From positions 1 through 64,000 of the forward strand of contig ML976804.1 of assembly GCA_010015655.1 (NCBI GenBank): 64,000 nt of DNA, in the 5' to 3' direction. The translations under genes were made by a program, and so were the position numbers. Position 1 is the stretch's first letter; the number at the start of each line of letters is the position of its first letter. Of this stretch, positions 1-8,149 are shown one piece after another. The notes beneath the pieces are model-generated. The model worked only from the letters and a program-made list of their open reading frames with translations, was not told where the DNA came from and did no database searches. Source of the DNA: Bimuria novae-zelandiae CBS 107.79. Its lineage: Eukaryota; Ascomycota; Dothideomycetes; Pleosporales; Didymosphaeriaceae.

Positions 1-70
1 CAAAAAGAAAACCCTGCGATTCGATGGGCAAATAGTCCAGGTGCTGACAGGCACTATCGCAGCTGCACAA

Positions 71-1626
71 TCAATATTGTTCCCAAACCGCTGAAATGAA
101 GGCGAGGTCTGCGCCAGCCACTGTCCTGACCCCATCAAACCGAAAGCGTGGGTCAGCTTCCCTGAAAAGTTTATCCCAGTCTGTCTGCTCTCTCTCCTTT
201 GCGTTGAAAAGCTCCATCATTGCGAGGTCAAATCCTCTATCGGGATATTAGTGGTTCGGTCAGTGAGTCCGATTCTATGGTTCCCAATGAAGGCCCCGGG
301 TTATACGCACCTCGTGATCCCTTCCCGATACCAGGATGTTTCGCCCGAAGCAGGCACAACGAAGTCCGAGACAATAATCCTTGCGCCAGACTTCAATGCA
401 GGTATCAAGGCCTGTAGAAGCCTGGTGCAGTACTTATCCGGCCAGTCATGGAAGATCCAGCGAAAATGATATACATCGGCACCATGCACTGGCTGATCCT
501 TGAAAAAGTCGTGCGCCATGAACGACACCCTCTGCTTTAGCTCTACAGGTATCGCATCCTGCGCCTGCTTTTCTAGGACTGGGTGGTCCTGTACGACCAT
601 TGTTAATTCCCGCAAGCGAGTGGCGAGGGCTACAGCTGTTGAACATGTTGAGCCGCCAATGTCGACAAACTGCCGCACATCGGTCCAGTCGAAAGCCTCG
701 CACAAGTGATGTGGGGCTAGATCTTTGTTTGAGTTGAAATACACCATAGCATTGGCGAATCTCAAAGCTCGCTCCGGCTGGTCCAACAGCATATCAAATA
801 CATGAGTTTTCAGGTCGTGCGCTAGCGCGTACCCCTAGAAATGCGTGAGCTGCTGTGATAAGTGTCGAGTGCTCAGAAAATTACCGAGTGCTGTGGCTCT
901 TGCGAATCGGGCCACTTGAGCAACGCGTTGACCGCCTACAGCATGTCAGTACTGCGACACAGCGAAGGTAAGACAGGGGATTCATTGGACCTGTGTTGCA
1001 GCTGGCCACATCTCTTCGCAGACCATCCCGATCCACTCCATCATCATAGGTGATTCAGAGAGCATTCTGGATGTCGCTGAATGAGCTAGGCGCTCGCCAG
1101 TAGTCTCTCGGAAGATGTGCTTCGTAATGGCGTATCGCGCAATCCGCCGGATGGCATCTTCACCAACGCCAGTTCTCTGGGCAATTTCCGTGTAGCTGAG
1201 GCTTCCACTCTCCGGTAACATATCAGGAAGCTTCAGTTTGTAAAGCGCGTGTAAGTTGATCAAATTGACATGCTGCACCTTCTGTCAGGACGCCCATGGT
1301 AAACCATACGGAACACTCACGGCCAAAATCTGATTATGGACGTGCATTCTCGGTCCTTGTACAAGTGCTTGTAGCTCCGTTATTAGTTCCATCAATTCAT
1401 TCTGTAGTTTCCATCCCTCCAGCGGTAAGCTGTCCATCCTCAGTGATGATGCATCGTGGGAAGGTAGAGGACAGTTATTCTCGCGCAGAATAGTAACAAA
1501 ATGTTGTGTCTTGCAAGCTATCTCTTGGGCCAGCCTTTCGGTCTCTGAAGGAGTTCCATCAAGATTCGCGCGAAATTTTGGGTCCATTTCCATAAAAGAT
1601 GAAAACAAGTAAGATGATAGATCCAT
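71..1626 (-). CDS. Fungal O-methyltransferase of the RiPP cluster, five exons
   Basis: Class I SAM-dependent O-methyltransferase of the fungal secondary-metabolite type (sterigmatocystin 8-O-methyltransferase group). Exons on the minus strand are 1321-1626, 991-1281, 885-935, 311-834 and 71-236; all phases join without a stop and give about 445 residues, normal for the family. The N-terminal winged-helix part (residues 100-200) contains QHVNLINLHALYKLKLPD. The SAM-binding motif VDIGG lies near residue 273 and the catalytic histidine in FHDWPD near 345. Three introns have GT-AG ends with CTGAC-like branch sites; the donor at 990 (GTCCAA) is weak and the 39-bp intron at 1282-1320 is very short. 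It lies 79 bp from the 3' end of the adjacent UstYa gene, same strand. Inferred job: methylating a hydroxyl or carboxyl of the modified peptide. The family call is firm; the substrate is unknown. Confidence 0.88.
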
Positions 1627-1648
1627 CGCATCTTGTGCAGCAAGTCAA

Positions 1649-1657
1649 CATTTGAGC
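1649..1657 (-). promoter_or_regulatory. Cluster motif GCTCAAATG, copy 1
   Basis: The 9-mer GCTCAAATG reads on the minus strand 23 bp upstream of the methyltransferase start. The same 9-mer occurs at 2656 and 3807, both in intergenic spaces of this cluster. It could be the site of a pathway regulator; no regulator gene is visible in the window. Its position so close to the ATG would place it in the 5' leader. Confidence 0.3.
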
Positions 1658-1704
1658 GAACGCCAGATACGCTTTGGCTCCTGTTCATACAGTAACATGA
1701 TCAT

Positions 1705-2488
1705 TCAGGCAGGTCCGCGACTATGGTGGCTGACTGCAGGTAAAGGTGGGGCATCCGTAGCCTCCCAAGGCTGAATCCACTCCAGAAGTCCCTGCCAATC
1801 GACGCATCGGTGTTCAGTACCAAAACCGGTCACGCCCCCGAGCTCTGTATCCTTTGTCTCAACTGTGAGATCTGCGTTGCACATAAGACTTTGCCGTAAC
1901 AGGTCGATGCAGTGACGGATATGGCCGAGGGAATGCTCTGGTGGCTCAGGCTTTTGATCCCTCGCTTCCCGCTGTAGACCAGAGTTTTTTGCGTATGCAA
2001 TGACTTGGTCATGCAACACATAGAAGCCGTGCCGCATTTCGTCTAGGCAATGAAGCTGGTGAAAGACAGAGAACGCGGACCGATCTGGTGCGAGCTGCGG
2101 ATGCACGAAGAAGCCGCCGTGTTTGGGAAAGAGTGACTCCCAGGCCGCATCAGTCTCGTTTGTAGGAGGCTTTCCGAACGTCCCGTTGTATTTGAACAAT
2201 TGATTTCTTGCGTGTACTGTGGCATATTAGTTCCACAGCTTCAACTTTGACGAAGTGTCAGAGCCTACGTCCGAGATTGTTTCTTTGGTAAGGTGGTGCC
2301 GAGTTCATTCCCGCAAAGAAACTGAGGAAGACAAGAGCAAGCAAGGACAATATTTTTAGCATCCATTTCAAGAGCGAGGACGGAGTTTGTGTCTTATTTT
2401 TGGTAGCCATTTCGTCGTCAATCATATAGTTGCTTTGCAATGGATTATAACCGCTTGGCCTAACTCCGAGAAGCGCGAGGAAGTTCAT
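1705..2488 (-). CDS. UstYa-like (DUF3328) oxidase 1
   Basis: Member of the UstYa/DUF3328 family, whose proteins oxidatively cyclise ribosomal peptides in ustiloxin-, phomopsin- and asperipin-type pathways. Exons are 2269-2488 and 1705-2216 (minus), with an intron at 2217-2268 starting GTAGGC and ending CCACAG; the product is 243 residues, the usual size. A single membrane anchor lies at about residues 43-61 (LKILSLLALVFLSFF), followed by a lumenal domain. The two diagnostic HxxHC motifs are HQLHC (about 126-130) and HIRHC (about 172-176), the second followed by IDLLRQSLMC. It is transcribed divergently from oxidase 2 across a 291-bp gap. The family call is firm; which bond it forms is not known. 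Confidence 0.92.
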
Positions 2489-2655
2489 TTCGTCTGGTGA
2501 AGAAAAAGTTCATCTAGTGTTTTCTCGGAGAGTTAAATGTAGAAACTTCAGGATATGATGCGATTGTAAATACCGCAGGAGAGATAGGAGTGAGACGGTG
2601 ATGTGCAGACGCACGCCCGCTGTTGGGATTACAAAGACAAATGGGAGGGCTAAGG

Positions 2656-2664
2656 GCTCAAATG
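2656..2664 (+). promoter_or_regulatory. Cluster motif GCTCAAATG, copy 2
   Basis: GCTCAAATG in the divergent promoter between oxidases 1 and 2, 168 bp and 116 bp from their start codons. It is flanked by AAGG on the left and CCTT on the right, as is the copy at 3807, so each copy sits inside a short inverted repeat. Confidence 0.35.
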
Positions 2665-2779
2665 TGGTCCTTGCCCATTTTGCTCAGAACATGCATCCCT
2701 TCTGAAGCCCACTCGGATCGCCTTTGAAACCACGGCTTTTGAGAACCACATCACGCTCAGGCCTACAAAAAAGCTCTCC

Positions 2780-3693
2780 ATGGATCATCATACGAGACAA
2801 CAGAGCGAATGCCTCCTACCCGATCGCAAAGCTGGAGAGCTGGCGTTCAGAAGCCGACGCCATCGATGGGCTTTCTTGTTTCACATCGTTCTGTTCCTGG
2901 TCAATACCGGTGTCACTATTCTCTTTCTTGCTAGAATCTATGGACAGGATACCATAAATACATTGAGTAAATAATGCACATGATTCCGAACTAAAGCAAG
3001 TACTTACTGTTGTTCCTAGGTTTCACGGGCCAACGTCTTGCGGTTCGTCCGCAACGCTTCATGATGACCGAAGACAGCCCATACGCTGGCCCGCCAAGCG
3101 AAAGGGTTGACGAAGCATGGAAGAAGCTTCTTCATCATATCAATATTCGCGTTTCCCACGGAGAAATGCAATCCACTAATCAAACATCCGTTCCGCTAGC
3201 CGATGGCAATGGCTTCCTTGCGTGGATGGATGTCAGCCACCAGCTGCATTGCGTGGTTTGTGACTTTCTCAGCATTCCATGAAAGTTTTTTGCTTAGACT
3301 GATAATGCTCTTGCAGAAATACTTGCGCCAATGGATCTACCGCCAGCACTACCATCCAGATGTCGGACTTGATGAGGAACCGCATTGGCTGCTACACATA
3401 GGCAAGTTTATCTCCGGCTGCATCGACAACGACCGCATCCTTTGGACACTCTAACAGGATCTTCAGACCATTGCCTGGATTTGATACGACAAGCGCTCAT
3501 GTGCCGCGCTGATACTTCAATCATGACGTTCAATTGGGTGGCAAATCGCTCGGAGCCAATGCTGAAGTTGGACTCCCCGGAGCATGTTTGCATAGATTGG
3601 GAAGACCTGATGAGGAAGGTACAAGACCGCAGAATCGACAATGCCGCAATGGCGCAGCTGGTGAACCCCAGCCTTGACTCGAAGTTTGTATAA
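2780..3693 (+). CDS. UstYa-like (DUF3328) oxidase 2
   Basis: Second UstYa/DUF3328 protein. My exon model is 2780-2966, 3020-3255, 3317-3401 and 3467-3693, 244 residues. The third intron (3402-3466) has a GC-AG donor (AG|GCAAGT) and a CTAAC branch site at 3451; using the acceptor at 3466 restores the second motif HIDHC (about 168-172). An alternative acceptor at 3457 stays in frame but would lose the first histidine. The first motif HQLHC is at about 136-140. A membrane helix spans about residues 30-52 (HIVLFLVNTGVTILFL). The C-terminus carries the family's CIDWEDL-type segment. Expected to act in the secretory pathway on the precursor peptide together with its two neighbours. Confidence 0.9.
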
Positions 3694-4277
3694 GACTGTA
3701 CTGGGTAAGCACGACGGGCGCAGCGGTCTGCTGCATGTTAGATTAATCCTGTAAGTCAAGGCTGACATGCATCTTAGTAGTTGTCATGACGGACAAGGGT
3801 TGTAAGGCTCAAATGCAACCCTTGAAAATGTTGAGAACTTCATTACCCAATACTACCACAGCTTCTTGCAGCCTTCATTAGCATCAATTCCAGATCGTCA
3901 TGCGGAGTGCGTATGTCACCCCGGCAAGTGGGTGAGCGGGTAGATGGCCGTGATTGGTTTGTGCCGGCAAAGCGCATAGTGTTTTGACTGCCGAGCCTGA
4001 GCGTCGGGGCGAGAAGCGCTTCCATAGAGCATGACTGAGGCATGGGTTATCCTGGGCCGGGATTTTCTCGACCCTAGTATGTACGCATACTGTTTTGGAG
4101 AAGGAACAATATCACAGACTTGACTCAGATCCGTAACGTCCCTTGGCCTCACAATGCGGCGGTTGGGGTTCGGCAAAAGATTTTACCATGCAACGTGCAA
4201 AATTGGGTTCCAGGTAGTTTTCGAGGTTTTGCGACATTTTCCAGACAACTTCTTACTTCAGTTTCTACAAAATCATC
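3694..4277. other. Intergenic, no gene seen
   Basis: This 584-bp stretch lies between oxidases 2 and 3. Short open frames on both strands lack family features. It contains copy 3 of the cluster motif and presumably the oxidase 3 promoter. Confidence 0.6.
3807..3815 (+). promoter_or_regulatory. Cluster motif GCTCAAATG, copy 3
   Basis: GCTCAAATG 463 bp upstream of oxidase 3, again bracketed by AAGG and CCTT. A one-mismatch form, GCTCAAATA, occurs at 5305-5313, 573 bp upstream of the precursor gene. Confidence 0.35.
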
Positions 4278-5253
4278 ATGTCGAAGGATTACGAGCATCA
4301 TACAGTTGAAGAAACCGAGCCACTGCGCAGAGATACATTCGATGTGATACGACACCCCTCGGATCCGAAGGAGTCGTCCAGAAAGTGGAAATCACTCATC
4401 GGTCTTCTCTTTGCTTCTACAACGATTAACATAGCCCTGTTGTTGTCAAACACCTTAGCATGGCCTTCATGGACAACACGCCATAACCTTTCACCATACG
4501 GTATGTTTGCTGTTTCCACATTGTTACTCAAGCCCGCAATACTCACGGACACGACAGCACAACTTGCTCGGGACCTGCCCGTAAAATATAATTCTCACTC
4601 CCCGTTCGGATTGGGGAGCGCCACTGAGGCTGAGAGAGCTGTTGCCTGGGAGAGTCTCGACTCTAGCGCAGGGGAGATAAGCCTAGATAAGATTTGGGCG
4701 AAAGTTCGGGCGTTGCCCAGATCAGCGACCTTCTTTTGGGACGACAGTCGCGATATTTATCTTCTCAATGCGCACCACAGTCTCCACTGTATGGTCAGTC
4801 ACCACGCAACTCAAATCGGAGCCTTATTAATGAAAGCAGCGCAAAGTCCGACGTTCTATCGTGCTGTACAACTATGGTCGCCCACAGCTCGATTCATACA
4901 CACACCTAGTTCATTGTATGGATCACCTGTTGCAAAACATCATTTGCGAAGCTGACGATACACCGTTCTACACTTCGACAACTTCCAATATCACCACTGG
5001 CCAGAATCAAGTGCGGATGTGCCGCAGCTGGGATAAGCTGACGGCGTGGGCTAATAAGCAACAAGCCTGCTTTAGTTACATCAATGAGACCCAAGGGGTG
5101 AATGATGTGATAGATCGCTTCAGATATTGCCCCAAGGATAGTCCACTCTTGAAACCCATGCGCGAGTATTTTGGTTATCCTGAAGGCTGGTTCGAAGAGC
5201 GTCCGAGGGACATAGACACTTTGCCCCGTTACTGGGAAGGCTTAGACATGTAA
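4278..5253 (+). CDS. UstYa-like (DUF3328) oxidase 3, divergent and longer
   Basis: Third UstYa-family protein. Exons are 4278-4500, 4558-4793 and 4840-5253, giving 290 residues with consistent phases. A membrane helix lies near residues 40-58 (SLIGLLFASTTINIALLL). The motifs are HSLHC (about 148-152) and HLVHC (about 175-179), the latter followed by MDHLLQNIIC. It differs from its two neighbours in a shorter spacing between motifs (27 residues, against 46 and 32) and in a longer C-terminus with extra cysteines (MCRSWDKL, QQACFSY, FRYCPKD). The first intron is a multiple of three and open, so retention would add residues rather than stop translation. Position and family point to a separate oxidative step. 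Confidence 0.87.
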
Positions 5254-5885
5254 ATGGGGAGATGTATGCAAGTCGAAGCAGATGGCACCCTCTTGCATCT
5301 CAAAGCTCAAATAGGAGTGATTCTTCGGCGGAACGCACTCGTCTCACGCGCACCTATGTGGAATTAGTGAAATGTTATTTCATCGGTGAGAAACTGGGTT
5401 CCAATATATGCAGTGTAACAGCGGATTTCTGCAATGTAACGTGCATATCTAGGTCTGCATCGGGTGTCAGTTTCGGTGTCCGAAGGGTCCCAGGGTTTCG
5501 TGTCCACCGGAAAGCGCCTAGGATCAACTACCGTATCATAGTGATACCAAAATCGTGGGACGAATCTCGCCTTTATGATAGTATAATTGGCGTGAGATTG
5601 AATTTATCCTAATTTTTAAGTGCTTCTTCGAATCAATATCATTGGATGCTAGCATCGTCGATCATTCATAGAGTCCGAGACATAACAAGGGTATCGCGTA
5701 CTGACAAGGACTGATGAAAGCAATGATCAGATCAAGTACTCTACCAATCAGCCTTGGCAGCCTTCGTAGCACGTACTCATATCTCCATAAGACCGTTACC
5801 CTAAGCCACACACGACTCATCTACTGATCACCCCGTTAACTCTCTTTTTGGACGCCAAAGCTTTCCTCCTCTTTCGTTAGCCATC
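5254..5885. other. Intergenic, promoter region of the precursor gene
   Basis: No convincing gene; a 116-codon open frame at 5262-5612 shows no family features. A near match to the cluster motif (GCTCAAATA) is at 5305. A CT-rich stretch precedes the precursor ATG, as is common in highly expressed fungal genes. Confidence 0.5.
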
Positions 5886-6193
5886 ATGCGCATTGCTTTC
5901 TCCTTCGCTCTCGTGAGCCTACTCTCCATCGGTCTTGGCGCTCCCGCTCCCGCAAGCAAAGGTAATCATGACTGAGATCAATCATATTCATATCCCTGAT
6001 CTTGTCAGATGTGGTATCCAGCAGTGATGACGATGCGAAAGTAATCTACCCCGACTATCGCCGCTCCGCGGAAGTCACTAGCAGCCACGCCGACGACGAT
6101 AGCAAAGTTATTTACCCCGACTATCGCCGCTCCGTGGAGACTACAAACAGCCATGTCGATAGTGATGCCGCAGTCATCTATCCTAACTATTAA
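5886..6193 (+). CDS. Repeat-containing secreted RiPP precursor (dikaritin-like)
   Basis: Short two-exon gene (5886-5961, 6009-6193; intron GTAATC to TTGTCAG) for an 86-residue protein. Residues 1-19 form a signal peptide (MRIAFSFALVSLLSIGLGA) followed by a PAPA stretch. The rest holds three units with the candidate core at 37-42 (VIYPDY), 59-64 (VIYPDY) and 81-86 (VIYPNY), an exact 22-residue period. Each of the first two cores is preceded by an acidic run ending in K (DDDAK, DDDSK) and followed by RR, a Kex2-type dibasic site; the third is preceded by DSDAA and ends the protein. Secreted repeats, basic cleavage sites and tyrosine-rich cores are the design of ustiloxin, phomopsin and asperipin precursors, and three UstYa oxidases lie upstream. 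I recognise no known product with this core, so the product is inferred to be a cyclic peptide of unknown activity. Confidence 0.85.
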
Positions 6194-6949
6194 GGGGGTG
6201 GATTCGTTGCGTCGGTTCCCAGGTTGAGGTATTGGAATTAGTAACACTAATTGGTGTATGAATTAATTATTTATGCCCTTTAGTAGTGGTATACTCTTAA
6301 ATCCCTCTTTGCTTTGCAATGTATGAATACGCGCAAATTCCCTTATAACCTATTTTATACAATTCTGGTATAGCTTCGTTTGTCTAGTATTGTGGATACA
6401 TGTGTCCCGACTATTCCTTGTAAACGGCCGTTATAACTATCGCTCGTGGCGTAGCCGCACGATTACAACTGCAAACCATAGTCCTATTAGTAAACTATAA
6501 CCACGAGGAATATTTATTTTATCTAGATCTTACTACTTAGAAGCATAGACACGTGCATCCTCGGCTTCCTCTATTATATATTTTATTTAGTTAAAGGTGT
6601 AGATTCTGCTTTCTAGAGTATTATCGCCAAATACATCCAACCCTGCATCCAGTTTCTCCCTAGCTAATTGGCCCAACTTCGACGCACGCTTAACCGTATT
6701 CGCGCTAGGTAGGACCCTAGCTCGCCTTACTAAACATTATAACGCAGGAGTCCTTCCCACGTGTTTACGTATACTACCTAGCTATCTCTTTTTACCCTAA
6801 GTAGTAAGCTAGCGTAGTTAGGGGGGTAAGGGCTATAAGACCCACGCGTCGTGTTTACGTTTATAGTTAGGAGTCTTATTGCCCCCTCCCTCTTTCCCCT
6901 TTCCCCCATCTTCTCTCCCACGTGTATATTGCAACCTGGCCATCCTTAC
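6194..6949. other. AT-rich, RIP-mutated boundary DNA
   Basis: Directly after the precursor stop the composition shifts to AT-rich DNA with abundant TA and TAG. No open frame is supported. The stretch probably includes the upstream part of the helicase relic and an older insertion too degraded to name. Confidence 0.5.
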
Positions 6950-7579
6950 TAACTACTAGTGCATTATTATAGGCCTCTTTCACTTCCTACTAAACTACTA
7001 AATATAAATATATATCCCATGCGGCTATAGCGTTAGGCTAAACTAATATATATCTTACCTTACGCGTTCGCACGCCGACCATTTAGAACTTAGCCTATTA
7101 AAGAAAGCGCGAATGCTACTAAGTAACGAGCTTATACTTAAGTGTCCTATAGACCTAGACTTGCCTAACTTCTAGTTGCTACCTACCGGCTAGCTTACTC
7201 TACCACACCTCCCTATATATAAAGGGCTATTATATCTAGAGTGCACCTATACTTGCACAGTAGCAAGAGTGCTAATAAGACACTTTAATAATAAATATAC
7301 TACCTACAAGCGTGCCCTAGAACGTTAACCTAAGGCTACTATAGGATCTACTTTCTAGTGGAAAAATGTTTCGTGCCAGCAGCTATTTAAATAAAAACCT
7401 AACTATAGCTACTTTATTATTATCCCGCATGCGAAAGATGCGGAAAACGAAAAAGTGTAGAGTTACTAGAAGATAGTAGTAACGTTATTTAAGGCGGAGT
7501 ATATACGCGCGCAAATTAATAAGGCCCTTAAAAAAAAATAAGAGAAGCATGCGCTAGAGGACGTAATTCTAGATAATAC

Positions 7580-7779
7580 TGTGAGGTTTGATGTTTGCCA
7601 CTGAGCTGATGGCTTGTTTTCCTTTTGTTTGTTTTTGATGTTTGCCACCGAGCTGATGGCTTATTTTCCTTTTGTTTGCTGTTTGCCAGTTATCTAGGAT
7701 GTTTGCGCCTGGGTATATAGGAGATAGCTTACCTCTAGTGGCAGAGGGGGATATACATTTTTTTAGTTATTGGTTCACA
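7580..7779 (+). repeat. 5' LTR of copia-A
   Basis: 200 bp, TG...CA. It contains an internal tandem duplication of about 47 bp (GATGTTTGCCAC-type units). It differs from the 3' LTR at about 11 sites. Confidence 0.9.
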
Positions 7780-7790
7780 GTTATGAGCCC
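7780..7790 (+). other. Primer-binding site of copia-A (initiator-tRNA anticodon arm)
   Basis: GTTATGAGCCC begins at the first base after the 5' LTR. It is complementary to the anticodon stem-loop of initiator tRNA-Met, the primer arrangement known for copia elements that use a tRNA 5' fragment. Confidence 0.7.
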
Positions 7791-7894
7791 GGCATAGTGT
7801 TTTGTCGGGTAACTCAGCTATTGCAGTCAGTGATCGCTCTTAGTCGTCTGATCTTTCACACATACCATTTGTTTGCCCTCTCCATACAATCACG

Positions 7895-8149
7895 ATGACG
7901 GCCGAATTGCAGGCAGCATCCCGAGCGATGGGAGTGATCCTTGAGACGCCTAAGGACTGGCAAGCTTGGTTATTTTTGCGTAAAGATACAGCGCAACAGC
8001 ATAGGCTGTATGAGTATGTGGATCCTAACGTGCCGGAGGCAGATTTGAAGCAATTAACAGCGCCTACTCCGCCGGAGCCAAAAGACGCGTTACCACGCGC
8101 AGGGGCAAATAGGGAACTAATCCTTATACTAGTAAATTATACTAAGTAA
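7895..8149 (+). pseudogene. Gag N-terminus of copia-A
   Basis: An open 84-codon stretch begins with a clear ATG and encodes a soluble Gag-like N-terminus (ETPKDWQAWLFLRK). It ends where heavy RIP begins; the downstream sequence continues as Gag in the same direction with many stops. This is the only sizeable uninterrupted coding segment left in the element. Confidence 0.6.

Noticed and set aside
3458..3466. Earlier acceptor at 3457 for the last exon of oxidase 2
   Set aside because: In frame, but it loses the first histidine of the conserved HxxHC motif; the acceptor at 3466 keeps it and is better spaced from the CTAAC branch site.
5262..5612. 116-codon ORF as a further cluster gene
   Set aside because: No signal peptide, motif or family features; lies in the putative precursor promoter.
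6005..6247. Minus-strand ORF opposite the precursor
   Set aside because: Antisense shadow of the repeated core-coding DNA.
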